Shown in pieces: positions 17,078 to 26,326 of a DNA stretch of 64,000 bases. The translations under genes were made by a program, and so were the position numbers. Where the stretch lies: contig NZ_AFEJ02000001.1 in assembly GCF_000238775.2 (NCBI RefSeq), positions 1,736,001 to 1,800,000 on the forward strand. The letters are read 5' to 3'. Every line of letters starts with the position of its first letter. The stretch's first letter is position 1. Under the pieces are notes generated by a model. It worked only from the letters and a program-made list of their open reading frames with translations. It ran no database searches and was not told the origin of the DNA. Origin of the DNA: Acaryochloris sp. CCMEE 5410 (GTDB lineage Bacteria > Cyanobacteriota > Cyanobacteriia > Thermosynechococcales > Thermosynechococcaceae).

Positions 17078-20000
17078 CTATCGGTCGACTTCAAAACTAG
17101 GTTGAGTTTGGGGTGCAGGCGCGGGCTCTGCCTCCGGCTCAGATTGGGTATTTACCAGTTCAGCCTTAGGCTTGGCGGTTGTAGTCTTGGACTTGGACGC
17201 CTTATCTTTAGAGGTCGAAGCAGGGGTTGAGGCTTCTTGGACCTGGCCGTTATCCGGTGCAGACTCTTGCTGCTGTGGAGGAGCCACCTTATTTTCACCG
17301 AAGCCAAAATCATCAAAGAGATTGTTGTCGAGCTTCAGGGTGACGCCAAAGTAGGGACCACTAGCAGAGCGAGAGTTACCGAAGTCGCGATCTCCCACAT
17401 CTCCAAACGCATATCCAGCCGCCAATCGTAAGTTGGGATTGAGGTAATACCCCACTTCTGCAGAAGCACCCACCTCGTTAAAACCAGTACTATTTTGGCG
17501 AATCCAGCGGACTTCACCGCCAACATCCCAACGATAGTTGATCCGATAGGTGGCTCGCATTTGAGCCAGGGAAATGCTGCTGGTACCGATTAAATCTTGA
17601 GCCAGGTAAGACTTGCTATGTCGCCAACCAAACTTGCCATAGAGTTCCCAGCGCCAGTTGGGGGCATAGATGGCCTCTGCGGAAATCAGGTGATCCGTGG
17701 AGCCGGTACCGTTGGCAAACAGGAGGGTATCAGGAATCGTGGAAGGATTTTCGCGATACTCATAGCGGAGCAAGCCATTGAACTTGTCGCTATCGGGATT
17801 TCGATAGGCCAGACCCACTTTCAAGTCGCGGGTGGTGCCCAATCCGGTCAGGGTTTGGTTCGAGGCACTGGCTTGCTGATAGCTAGCTAAGACCGTTAGT
17901 TCACGGGTGGCTCGCCCTAAAGCATTAGCCGTAATGATAGTATTGCTGCCCTGAGCTGTATCACTATATTCAAAACGAGCATTGGCTTGGAAATCAGGAT
18001 TATCGGTGTAAGCCAAGCCAACGCTAAAGCTGTCGCCGGGGGTTAAGCCCAAGGCAGACGCACCGGATCCTAAGGCAAAGGGTTGGGCAAACTGTTGGCT
18101 AGCGGCGGTTTGCTGCAAAGCGGTGTTAAACACATGCTCGTAGGAGAAATCTGCCCGTAGCCCCGGAGCGATGGTTAAGCCCTGCTCGACGCCGAAGTAG
18201 CCCGCCATACCCAAGTCACCCATCATGGAGAATTGGCCCCGGAGGGTGGTATCGGTGGAGAAGGTATGTTGTCCCGCGATATCTAGACTGGTAATAAAGT
18301 CATCATCGAACTGGCCCCCAGTCAGGTAGGTGTTGTTAAGACCAATGGTGACCCCAGGATAAACCTCATATTCCAGACCCACGGAAGTGCGGTTAGGATA
18401 AATGGGATCAATCTCGGAAGAGAAGGTGGTCTCGTTCAACGCCCGCAAGGTCAGTTTTCTCGTCAGAGGTATCCGGGCAGTGGAGCGAATCTGGTCCGTG
18501 GTGATGTCCTGGCCCGTGAGACGATCGGTGCGATCGCGGCGGACGTAGTCCAAACTCACTTCCGAATCACCAATCCGCTGCAGAACCCCTGCTGTAATCG
18601 TAGTCAGGGAGTTATTAACGGGATTTCCAGGGGTGGGGGAGAAACCGGGCTGGATTAAATCCTCAAATAAATCGAGGGGACGCGGTGCAACCCCAAAATT
18701 ATCCTCATGGTCAAAGCTGGCCCGTAGTTTAGTGTTCTTGGCGACTGCCGCTAAGACTTCTGCCCCATAACGAGTTTGGCCGGGAACAAAGCTAGTGGTG
18801 GCATTGTTGGAGAACCCCACATCAGCCCGTTTGAAATAAGCTCGACCCGAAATATCGTCCGTGGGCTTTGCTTCAACTTCGACTCGGTAAGCATTACCGC
18901 TGACGGGCGTTGCAAAATCCAGGGAGTTATTGGACCGGGCATATTCCGCGACGATGTAGCTATCCTTGCCAAAGGAAACGAGCGCATCCGCACCGTAGAG
19001 TTCAAAGTCTTGGCTCCCGCGATCCTCACGGAAATAGGTAGCCCCCACCCAACTCTCCTGATCTAAGCTCCGAGAGAAGGTGTACTGGGCACGTCCACCG
19101 TAGGTATCGGTATCAGCACTTTCTCCTTCAAACTGGTAGGTGGTGACAATTCGGCGAACCAGCACAAAGCCGTCATCATCCACATCTGTGCGTAGAATCG
19201 GGCGTTGGAATTTCAACGTCCCGCGATCATAATCCACTTCATAGTCAGCCCCTCGGCTTAGTCGCTCCCGCTTCAAAACAGTACCAGGTCGATTGAGTTC
19301 TTCCAGTTCTAGAAAAACTTGCTCACTTCCCGGAACCAGTAACCGTCGAGATAAGAAATAAAATCCGCTGGTGCCATCGGGAGCAATGGTATCTCGCTGG
19401 AAACCTTCAGTATTATTGCCGTACAGGGCAGTCAACTGCAGATTGCCGATATTGTAGTTGCCCTTAAAGCCATGTAAAGAGCGGCTGGTGGCGGTAAATA
19501 ACTGAGAGGACCGAGAAAACTCTTCGGTGTTGTAATCCCCCCACATAAAGTAATCACTACCAGCACCGGGGACGGGTGAGGTGCGCTCTAATCGTACAAA
19601 TAAGTTATCGGTAGATGGGGCCGTTACATCTGTAGTGGAGTTATCGCCGTAGGTAGCGTAGTTGTTGTAATCACACTCGGTACCCGAGGCTTTGAACAGG
19701 GTAGATTCCCCGTTGCAGTCCTCATTCAGGGGGCGAGCACTATTAAAGGCTCCCGTTAATAACCAATCGCCAATGGAGGTAATCCCAAAGGCTTGGGCAC
19801 GGGCATCAACTTCATACCCATTATCGCCATCGACCGGTAAGAACTCGCGGAAGCTGTCATAGAAGTTGGTGCCCCGACGGCCAATCCGCACATCTACCAC
19901 CCCGGTTAACAGAGCCGAAGGCCGAATAGGGGTAGAAAACTGAAACTGGTGGAACCCTTCCAAACTGGCAGCGCTGGCCCGAACTCGTACCAACCCGGCA

Positions 20001-21106
20001 TTAATGCTGGACTGCAAATCAGCGGTGAATTTACCATCAATGGCTTCCACCTGGAACCCAGGCACGTCGGGTTTGTTATCAGTACCCACGAATTTCCCGG
20101 AGGTGGTTTCTAGGGTAACAATGGCATCCCAGTTCGACTGATTACCATTGGCATCTAACAAGTACCCCATAACCTGAGCCGTAGACCGTCCATCAGCAGG
20201 CACTTTGCTTTGAGCGGTACGCACTTTAATTTGGCTAGGCTCTCCAGGGACTTCCACCTGAATGCTGGCACTGGGGGCCTCTTGACCGACTTCATTGACG
20301 GTAATGGTATTGACACCCGCATCCAAAATGACCCCATACCAGGTTTGTCGGATTTTCTGGGTCGCTGAATTGGTCTCAGTCCGACCCACTTGAGCGCTAT
20401 CAATCGCCTTGCCATTGACCCTTAGCTCAACTTTTTGCTCGGTGCCAAACTCAATAATGACCGTAGTTGCTGGTTTATCAACAACGCTTCCTGACCCAGG
20501 GGTCAGAATAGAAATGCCTGAGGCGGTTGTAGTCGCTGGAGCTTGAGCCGTTGTAGGTGTCTCCGTAGAAACAGAAGCTGGGGATTCAGCTTTAGGCACA
20601 TCCGAAATTGAGGGAGTGTCTTTGATCAACGACTCTTGGGTCTGAGTCGCGGGAATGGCAGGTTGGGTTGGGGAGGATACCGCTTCAATAGTGGCTTCAG
20701 TTGTAGCTTCAGCCGGTTGTTCAACAACGAGGGGGGTATCTTCGGTTAAGCTTTCAGGGCTGGTAGTTTTCTGAGCAGAAGTCATCTCCGTATCAGTCTG
20801 ACCTAGCTGTGGTTCACTGACTGATTGGCTGTCACTAACCGATTGAGGTTCGTCAGCAACACTAGAGTCGGTGACTGCTTCTATATCAGGCTCTTGGGTG
20901 AGCGCTTCTTTAGTAGACGGTGTTTCTAGGGTTGGTTCAGCTTGACTAACGGATTGCTTTTCTGCACTCAAGGTTGGTTCGTCTGCAGTCTGGACCTCCT
21001 CAATCCCTTGGGCACTAGTCAGGGCTGGGGTTAAGACAACACTGGTGCCTGCGACAATTCCGAGAAGTCCAGTTTGCATCCACTGGGAAGAACGTTGACG
21101 TTTCAT
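17078..21106 (-). CDS. large outer-membrane beta-barrel protein with Ig-like domains
   Basis: The 1342-residue protein has a signal peptide (MKRQRSSQWMQTGLLGIVAG, cleavage near TSAQG). A low-complexity Glu/Ser/Thr/Gln-rich stretch runs from about 35 to 200. Two Ig-like domains follow (about 200-400), with ISILTPGSGSVVDKPATTV and VKVRT-type strands. From about 400 there are many short beta strands ending in aromatic residues, typical of a large barrel, including the segment GSEQVFLELEELNRPGTVL and GADYEVDYDRGTLKFQRPI seen in many outer-membrane proteins. After the barrel (ending about 1255) comes a Pro/Glu/Lys-rich tail of about 85 residues, ending PSFEVDR. The gene overlaps the upstream DUF11 gene by one base (TAATG), which implies coupled translation. 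It may export or anchor the DUF11 proteins; that is inference. Confidence 0.82.
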   Translation of the reverse strand: MKRQRSSQWMQTGLLGIVAGTSVVLTPALTSAQGIEEVQTADEPTLSAEKQSVSQAEPTLETPSTKEALTQEPDIEAVTDSSVADEPQSVSDSQSVSEPQLGQTDTEMTSAQKTTSPESLTEDTPLVVEQPAEATTEATIEAVSSPTQPAIPATQTQESLIKDTPSISDVPKAESPASVSTETPTTAQAPATTTASGISILTPGSGSVVDKPATTVIIEFGTEQKVELRVNGKAIDSAQVGRTETNSATQKIRQTWYGVILDAGVNTITVNEVGQEAPSASIQVEVPGEPSQIKVRTAQSKVPADGRSTAQVMGYLLDANGNQSNWDAIVTLETTSGKFVGTDNKPDVPGFQVEAIDGKFTADLQSSINAGLVRVRASAASLEGFHQFQFSTPIRPSALLTGVVDVRIGRRGTNFYDSFREFLPVDGDNGYEVDARAQAFGITSIGDWLLTGAFNSARPLNEDCNGESTLFKASGTECDYNNYATYGDNSTTDVTAPSTDNLFVRLERTSPVPGAGSDYFMWGDYNTEEFSRSSQLFTATSRSLHGFKGNYNIGNLQLTALYGNNTEGFQRDTIAPDGTSGFYFLSRRLLVPGSEQVFLELEELNRPGTVLKRERLSRGADYEVDYDRGTLKFQRPILRTDVDDDGFVLVRRIVTTYQFEGESADTDTYGGRAQYTFSRSLDQESWVGATYFREDRGSQDFELYGADALVSFGKDSYIVAEYARSNNSLDFATPVSGNAYRVEVEAKPTDDISGRAYFKRADVGFSNNATTSFVPGQTRYGAEVLAAVAKNTKLRASFDHEDNFGVAPRPLDLFEDLIQPGFSPTPGNPVNNSLTTITAGVLQRIGDSEVSLDYVRRDRTDRLTGQDITTDQIRSTARIPLTRKLTLRALNETTFSSEIDPIYPNRTSVGLEYEVYPGVTIGLNNTYLTGGQFDDDFITSLDIAGQHTFSTDTTLRGQFSMMGDLGMAGYFGVEQGLTIAPGLRADFSYEHVFNTALQQTAASQQFAQPFALGSGASALGLTPGDSFSVGLAYTDNPDFQANARFEYSDTAQGSNTIITANALGRATRELTVLASYQQASASNQTLTGLGTTRDLKVGLAYRNPDSDKFNGLLRYEYRENPSTIPDTLLFANGTGSTDHLISAEAIYAPNWRWELYGKFGWRHSKSYLAQDLIGTSSISLAQMRATYRINYRWDVGGEVRWIRQNSTGFNEVGASAEVGYYLNPNLRLAAGYAFGDVGDRDFGNSRSASGPYFGVTLKLDNNLFDDFGFGENKVAPPQQQESAPDNGQVQEASTPASTSKDKASKSKTTTAKPKAELVNTQSEPEAEPAPAPQTQPSFEVDR

Positions 21107-22641
21107 TATTTGGACTCCTCCTGGAAGGTAGGTGTGACACCGAAGTTCATGCGTACGGTGCTACCGGGAGAGAGTCTGACCAAACGCGAAGGGCTATTTC
21201 TTTCTATAAAGTGGAGATTGGGGGCCAAGGTGTAACCGGGCAAGGTGGTTAAATCCAGAGCACCAGTGCGAGGTCCAGGCAATACACATCTGACATGGAA
21301 TAAACCATTCTCATCGGTTGTGATGCGATTGCCGTCATCCATCCAGACCACAGCATTGGGAATACCAGGTTCCCCCGTTTGCTGCTCGCCATCGAAGTTT
21401 TTATCGACGAAGACTCGGCCTAGAATATTGCCGCAGTCTGTTAAAATGCCTGGGTTTACCCGCACTCGGTGGACTGCAGGGCCATCCCGAACATCCAGGT
21501 TGTTATCGACTCGGAATCCGAGAACCGAGGCGGAGTTTCTACCATCGCCTCGAATAGCATCTGGGGTAAGTTGTGCTGCATAGACGACGTTGATGACCCC
21601 TTCTAAAGGAATAACTGCGTCGGTCCTAAAGGTTAGATTCTGACCATTTTGCTCAACTGTAATCGGAACTTCAGTTCCATTCAGAGCCCCTCTAACCGAG
21701 TTGGGAAGCAACTTAAAGCCCGTCGGCAAAATATCTTGTACAGAGATGGTGTCTAGCTGCCCATCGGACAGGTTACGGAGAGTCAGGCGATAAATCACCG
21801 AATCTCCAGGGGCGGCATTGGCTCGGTCCCCAGACTTACTAATTTGAATCTGATTGGTCTGGCACAGGGTCGAAGAGAAGTTTAAGGCCAGTAGTTGCAA
21901 CGAGATTCGCTCAGCATCCCCAATCGTGGTTACCGTTTCTTCAAAGTTGGTCTCTCCTTCTGCGGCGATGGGCAAACCATCGAGGGAAGTGGCCCGATAG
22001 GTCACCAGGTTGCGGTTGCCCGTCGGGATAATGGAGGTAATAGTTAGCCGAACGCGACGCTGGTTGTAAATGGACGCGTCCGGCGGTGTAACCACCAAGA
22101 TATAAGATTGACCCACGGAGAGCTGTCCTCGGTTGGGGTCGAGTAGATAGCTGTAGGTCCCTTGGTCGGCATTAGTGAGGGGGAATGGATTGATGTTAGA
22201 TCCATTGGGGGTGATGCCCAGGGGAATACCGTTATTGGGAATATCAGGAACTTCAGTGCGAGTTAACGACACTAAGCTCCCCAATTCCGATTGGGTCGGA
22301 TCATTGGGGTCAATATTGTAGAGACCGACCGTAAACCCGGTGTAGTCCGCGAGAGGTTCTCCGCCACAGCCTAAAACTTGCCCACGGGGATCGAGCAACG
22401 AAGGATCCAACACATTTGAAATCGGATTGGTGAAGCTTTCAATCAGCGTGTTGGTATTGGGGTTGGTGTAAGAATAAGAAGCAGTGTTATTCAGAAGATC
22501 TCTGGAGTCTTCTTCCTCCGTGGTTTGAGCCCAAGAAATGGCAGAGCTCGAAAATAGGCTGCCCAACACTAAAGTTGAAGTCAGAGCACGAGCCCACCTG
22601 GGGAAGGGTTGGTTGGGGAATGGCAAGTGAGGTGGTCTCAC
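21106..22641 (-). CDS. exported DUF11 plus SdrD B-like protein
   Basis: The 511-residue protein has a signal peptide (about 15-40, ALTSTLVLGSLFSSSAISWAQ). After a beta-rich N-terminal part, a DUF11/conserved-repeat domain lies at about 265-395, with ISKSGDRANAAPGDSVIYRL, TLRNLSDGQLDTISVQDILP and GFKLLPNSV. The C-terminus (about 400-505) has the SdrD B-like pattern CGNILGRVFVDKNFDGEQQ, then GEPGIPNAVVWMDDGN and TTDENGLFHV. Both domain types are beta sandwiches known from surface and matrix proteins. The gene shares one base with the barrel gene below, so the two products are probably made together and may interact in the periplasm or outside. No sorting signal is visible. Confidence 0.82.
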   Translation of the reverse strand: MRPPHLPFPNQPFPRWARALTSTLVLGSLFSSSAISWAQTTEEEDSRDLLNNTASYSYTNPNTNTLIESFTNPISNVLDPSLLDPRGQVLGCGGEPLADYTGFTVGLYNIDPNDPTQSELGSLVSLTRTEVPDIPNNGIPLGITPNGSNINPFPLTNADQGTYSYLLDPNRGQLSVGQSYILVVTPPDASIYNQRRVRLTITSIIPTGNRNLVTYRATSLDGLPIAAEGETNFEETVTTIGDAERISLQLLALNFSSTLCQTNQIQISKSGDRANAAPGDSVIYRLTLRNLSDGQLDTISVQDILPTGFKLLPNSVRGALNGTEVPITVEQNGQNLTFRTDAVIPLEGVINVVYAAQLTPDAIRGDGRNSASVLGFRVDNNLDVRDGPAVHRVRVNPGILTDCGNILGRVFVDKNFDGEQQTGEPGIPNAVVWMDDGNRITTDENGLFHVRCVLPGPRTGALDLTTLPGYTLAPNLHFIERNSPSRLVRLSPGSTVRMNFGVTPTFQEESK

Positions 22642-22830
22642 GGGAGATATCTCCTCTGGAACAATCGGATAGAATCGCTGGCTCTTTTACAAGGTTGAAA
22701 AACAGTGTTTTTCAGGTTCAAATGGGTGTAAAAGAAGTATTTTTGGGTATAAGATCCCTATCAGGCTGCGAATCGAGCCTGAAGAATGCTATTTTGCCGA
22801 AGGGAAATAAAATTTAAGGCGGTGATAGTA

Positions 22831-22875
22831 GAGCTATGGGTGCACCGAAAAGAGGGTTGGATTCACCCATAGCTC
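22831..22875 (-). terminator. 12-bp hairpin after the small DUF11-like gene
   Basis: GAGCTATGGGTG (22831-22842) pairs exactly with CACCCATAGCTC (22864-22875) around 21 bases, nine bases after the stop at 22884. As with the other hairpins in the cluster there is no strong T run. The gap on to 22642 otherwise holds only AT-rich leader sequence for the next gene. Confidence 0.65.
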
Positions 22876-22883
22876 TCAGTCCA

Positions 22884-23444
22884 TTACTGAACCGCTACTT
22901 CGTAAACCGCTTTGACAGAAGCCATGGGCTTGAGGGATTCGCTGTAATCCCACTGAACATGGGTGTAAGCTTCAGCAGGGGCGGGCTCCATTTTGACTGT
23001 GCCGTCGGGCTGAGTAACTTCGACCATGGGCTTTTCAGAATAGGACTGGCCACCGTCAATGCTATAGGTGAGCTTGGCACCGTTGGCTCGGGCAGAATCC
23101 AAAACGAAAGCTGTTTTGTTCGGAATAGGCTGGTTGATTTTTAACTCAGCGGCAGGCTTGTCTCCGGCGTTCTCGCTCAGCAAGGTATAGCGGAGAACAT
23201 CACCCGGACGAACAGTAACATTGCCTTCAACGGCTTCCCAGGAGATTTCTTGCTTCCCTTCAGCATTGGTGGTGACGATTTGCTTCTCGGCAGAGAGCAC
23301 CATCTTTACCTTGGGCTGAAGGATCTGCTGGACTAGGGCTTCACCTGCTTTCTGTAGATTTGCAAGAACAGGAGTGCTGCTAGCGAAAGGAACGGCGACG
23401 GCAACTGCTAAGACACCGAGACCAATGGATAAACGACGTTTCAT
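22884..23444 (-). CDS. small exported DUF11-like protein
   Basis: The 186-residue product has a signal peptide (MKRRLSIGLGVLAVAVAVPF, cleavage near VLANL). The mature part holds one beta-sandwich domain of the DUF11 type, with VKMVLSAEKQIVTTNAEGKQ, VRPGDVLRYTLLSENAGDKP and INQPIPNKTAFVLDSARANG. It ends VKAVYEVAVQ without membrane anchor. It lies between the 872-residue protein and the 511-residue protein, separated from each by a hairpin, and is short enough to be a subunit of a polymer or a periplasmic adaptor. I cannot name a specific function. Confidence 0.8.
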   Translation of the reverse strand: MKRRLSIGLGVLAVAVAVPFASSTPVLANLQKAGEALVQQILQPKVKMVLSAEKQIVTTNAEGKQEISWEAVEGNVTVRPGDVLRYTLLSENAGDKPAAELKINQPIPNKTAFVLDSARANGAKLTYSIDGGQSYSEKPMVEVTQPDGTVKMEPAPAEAYTHVQWDYSESLKPMASVKAVYEVAVQ

Positions 23445-23505
23445 GATTGGAAAACCTTTTGAATTCAGAAAAATGCTTTAAGAAATGAAGTGTGATTCCG
23501 CAGGA

Positions 23506-23547
23506 GAGTCAGGCAGTGAAAGGCTCAATGCTTTCACTACCTGACTC
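23506..23547 (-). terminator. 17-bp hairpin after the 872-residue protein gene
   Basis: A 17-base arm at 23506-23522 (GAGTCAGGCAGTGAAAG) pairs with 23531-23547 (CTTTCACTACCTGACTC), with one mismatch and an eight-base loop. It lies seven bases after the stop at 23554. This is the strongest of the hairpins between genes in the cluster. Confidence 0.7.
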
Positions 23548-23553
23548 AATGCA

Positions 23554-26172
23554 TTACTGGATGCGGCGGCGGAACTGGAACTGACCAGTTTGACCGGGGT
23601 CGACTTGACCCACTTCGTTCTCATACTTGTCCACTTTGGTCCCAGCAATGGGGTCGGAAGTGGTTAGAGGACCAGGCACCAAATCTGTATCAGCACTATT
23701 AGTGAAGTACTGCACAATTCCTTGATCAGCACTGGTATTTTGTTCGTGGTCGGTAAAGGATGCCCAGTTGTTGGTATTGGAACCAACTGCAGCATTGCCA
23801 TCTTCAACAATCTCGAAGTCGAAGGCCGTTAGAGTGGAATTGCCACTTCCAGTAACACTAGTCGAAATGTTCTCGTAGGTAATTCGGTACTCGATTTGGT
23901 AATCGGGAAGGACATCCACTGCATCAATATCAGTCTGGTTATCAGTCCAAGGTCGGATAATCACTCCGTTCTCATCCAGAATCTGAACTTCTTTAGTCAA
24001 CTTCATGAAGCCGGTATAGAGTCGTTCAATGGTGACGTTAGTGGTTGATTCAGGAGTGCCGGGGCCGGTGAAATTATATCCAGGCGTGGTGGTAGGATTA
24101 TCATCTGCGAAGGCAAGGATGGGAATAGGAATCTCATCGTTCGGTAAGACACCATTGGGGAGATCTACTACGACGTCATAGTCTAGAGTTTGACCTGCAG
24201 GTAAATCACCCACATTGACGTGCTCTGGAGTGGGATCAGCAGATGGACCAACTGGTCCTGCTGGATCGGTTGTACTGCTGGTGAGGTTAAAGTTAGTTCC
24301 GTCATAGGTATAGACAGCGGACTGAATATCGCCAGCAGCATCAGTAGCAGTAATAGTGACTACAGTGCCAACAGGAATATCACCATCAGCCCCATATTGA
24401 CCCGTTAGTAGACTGTCATCCACCCCTTGAGCCTGAGTAGGCGATATAGGCTGCAGAGTCACATCTGCGATAAAGCCAGAGCTAGCAGGATTCTGTACCG
24501 TGTTGTCAAAGGCCTCAGGGTCAGGGTCAAAACCATCGGTTGGACCTACACCAGCAGGAACGTTTGTAGTCTGGTTCGTAAAGTCATCATTGTCATCCGT
24601 GGGACCATTGGCACCAGGTACACCATCGGGACCATTAAGGATATCGTCACTACCAGCAACATCGCCGATGTTAACAACGTTGTCTTCACCATCGGGGCCA
24701 GTACCGCTGTTATCGTTGCCAGTATCTGTTCCTTGAGTGACGGGGTCAGCTACACCTGTATCTCCGGTGGTAGGAGTAGGGTCATAGTCGGTACCTGTTG
24801 GATCAGGTGGAGTATTGTCATCGTTGAAGTTGTTGGGATTGCTGTCACCCGACTCATCGTAAACAACTTCATTAGTGGTATCGCCAACGGTTTCACCAAA
24901 GATTTGAGCGATGTTAGCCACTTGTCCACCAGTTGCTGGTAATCCAGTGGTTTCAACAGTAAAACGGAAGGGACTGAAAGCACTACCTCTTGCGAGAGTG
25001 GCACCACCTGTATAGATAAAACCAATTCGGGTGACAGTACTTAAAGGTGCAGGTGGAGTTGTTACCCAGGCTGCGCCTGTCGCTGTTGCAGAGCCTGCAC
25101 CAGTAGTAGGTGTGGTTGTATAAACAACTTGCCAGTTGGCAGGAAGGTTAGCTGTATCGACAGAAGAAAGAACAGTTCCTACAGGAATAGCATCAGAAAC
25201 TAAAATTCGATCTACATCACCACCATCTACTTCGATTTCTGTTCCTTCAAGGTCAGCTGCTGTAAACGCGGCGTTGGGAGACGAGCTTGCAACCGACATT
25301 CCCAAGTCATAGGTAATTAAATCATCATTGGCATTGGCAGTCGCACCAGGCGCTAGGTTAGACGCAATCTTAGTTACAGTTGCCAACGCTAAGGGACGGA
25401 CGGAACTTGCAAAAGGAATGCTATCTGTTGCACTCGCCTCACGCTCACCGTTGACGGGAGCTCCATTGCCAGGATTCGCATCGATGGTACGAATGTCTCC
25501 TGTATTGGTATTTCCAGCTGCTGGATCTCCATCGCCTGTATCGGGTTGGTTTTGGGTGCTCGGACTATTGTTGTTAGGACCGGTGCTACCCAAGGTAACG
25601 CCGACATCTGCACCAGCAGGAGTGCCGGGGGCAGGGGTACCCGTAACCTTAACTTTTAGTACGGCATCTGGAGCGAGAGCAGTTAAATTAATTCCGGCTG
25701 CGTCTAATAAGTTACCGCCATTTGCAGGGACCGTTGCGATAACTGCGCCTGTTCCATCAATAATCTCAACAGCTGTTGGAGTGAAGTTTTCAGTGCCAAT
25801 GGTATTGACACCTGGAATATATAGATCAGTAGCGGCGTTACCAACGTTAGTGACATCGAAGACGTACTCTAATGTGTCACCCGCTTCAACAGCACCACCA
25901 TCCAAGTCAGTAAAACCGGCGGGAACTGCGGTCACACCTGCAACTTCTGCAACGGTGACGGTAACAGTATTTGATGTTGCATCAATGGTGGGTCCACCAC
26001 TTGTTTCTGAGTAGGTTGCAGTAGCTGTGTTACTGATTTGTTGACCGGCATCGGTTCCGGCTGCAAAAGCGGGAAGAAGAGGTTGGAAAAGACCACTTGC
26101 CAATAAGGCTGCAATGGCGGCAGGGCCAATCTTCCGTGGTCGTCTAGGGGACTTTGGTGTATCTTGAGTCAT
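23554..26172 (-). CDS. large exported DUF11-repeat protein
   Basis: The 872-residue protein has an N-terminal export segment after a basic start (about 17-38, AAIAALLASGLFQPLLPAFAA). It has repeated DUF11-like units: ISNTATATYSETSGGPTID, LEYVFDVTNVGNAATDLYIP, later LPAGQTLDYDVVVDLPNGV and a C-terminal unit EIVEDGNAAVGSNTN. A Thr/Gly/Asp/Pro-rich acidic stretch (about 450-570) looks like a flexible or calcium-binding linker. The last residues are GQTGQFQFRRRIQ. It heads the cluster and would be the largest DUF11 member, plausibly a filament or surface-layer component. A long structured leader RNA precedes it. There is no clear ribosome binding site before ATG 26172, so translation may depend on leader folding. 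Confidence 0.8.
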   Translation of the reverse strand: MTQDTPKSPRRPRKIGPAAIAALLASGLFQPLLPAFAAGTDAGQQISNTATATYSETSGGPTIDATSNTVTVTVAEVAGVTAVPAGFTDLDGGAVEAGDTLEYVFDVTNVGNAATDLYIPGVNTIGTENFTPTAVEIIDGTGAVIATVPANGGNLLDAAGINLTALAPDAVLKVKVTGTPAPGTPAGADVGVTLGSTGPNNNSPSTQNQPDTGDGDPAAGNTNTGDIRTIDANPGNGAPVNGEREASATDSIPFASSVRPLALATVTKIASNLAPGATANANDDLITYDLGMSVASSSPNAAFTAADLEGTEIEVDGGDVDRILVSDAIPVGTVLSSVDTANLPANWQVVYTTTPTTGAGSATATGAAWVTTPPAPLSTVTRIGFIYTGGATLARGSAFSPFRFTVETTGLPATGGQVANIAQIFGETVGDTTNEVVYDESGDSNPNNFNDDNTPPDPTGTDYDPTPTTGDTGVADPVTQGTDTGNDNSGTGPDGEDNVVNIGDVAGSDDILNGPDGVPGANGPTDDNDDFTNQTTNVPAGVGPTDGFDPDPEAFDNTVQNPASSGFIADVTLQPISPTQAQGVDDSLLTGQYGADGDIPVGTVVTITATDAAGDIQSAVYTYDGTNFNLTSSTTDPAGPVGPSADPTPEHVNVGDLPAGQTLDYDVVVDLPNGVLPNDEIPIPILAFADDNPTTTPGYNFTGPGTPESTTNVTIERLYTGFMKLTKEVQILDENGVIIRPWTDNQTDIDAVDVLPDYQIEYRITYENISTSVTGSGNSTLTAFDFEIVEDGNAAVGSNTNNWASFTDHEQNTSADQGIVQYFTNSADTDLVPGPLTTSDPIAGTKVDKYENEVGQVDPGQTGQFQFRRRIQ

Positions 26173-26208
26173 ATGATGTCGTCTTTGAGTTCTTGGTAAT
26201 GGACAATA

Positions 26209-26326
26209 GGAAGATAGGCATCTTCCGGCAGAGATGAGCTGTGATTGCCCCGCCTAAGGCTGGGTCGATATCCTGTTGTTTTGAGCTGGACCCTCAAAAC
26301 TCAGGGCTAATGGCTCATTCTCTGCC
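26209..26326 (-). ncRNA. candidate structured leader RNA upstream of the DUF11 cluster
   Basis: On the minus strand, 26313-26326 pairs with 26227-26239 to make a 13-bp closing stem with one bulged base. Inside it GTTTTGAG/CTCAAAAC (26293-26300 and 26278-26285) forms an 8-bp hairpin, extended by CAGG with CCTG (26302-26305 and 26272-26275). The hairpin loop carries GGGTC (26289-26293), which can pair with GACCC at 26262-26266 as a pseudoknot, although one base competes with the stem. A further hairpin GGAAGAT-GCCT-ATCTTCC (26209-26226) follows without a gap. The whole element ends 36 bases before the ATG at 26172. It fits no riboswitch class that I can recognise; it could be a riboswitch, an attenuator or a protein-binding leader. 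Confidence 0.5.

Noticed and set aside
13309-26129. Open plus-strand and shifted frames of 60-230 codons within the exported-protein genes
   Set aside because: The repetitive, Thr/Gly/Val-rich coding sequence leaves long stop-free frames on the other strand; none has a family motif or ribosome binding site.
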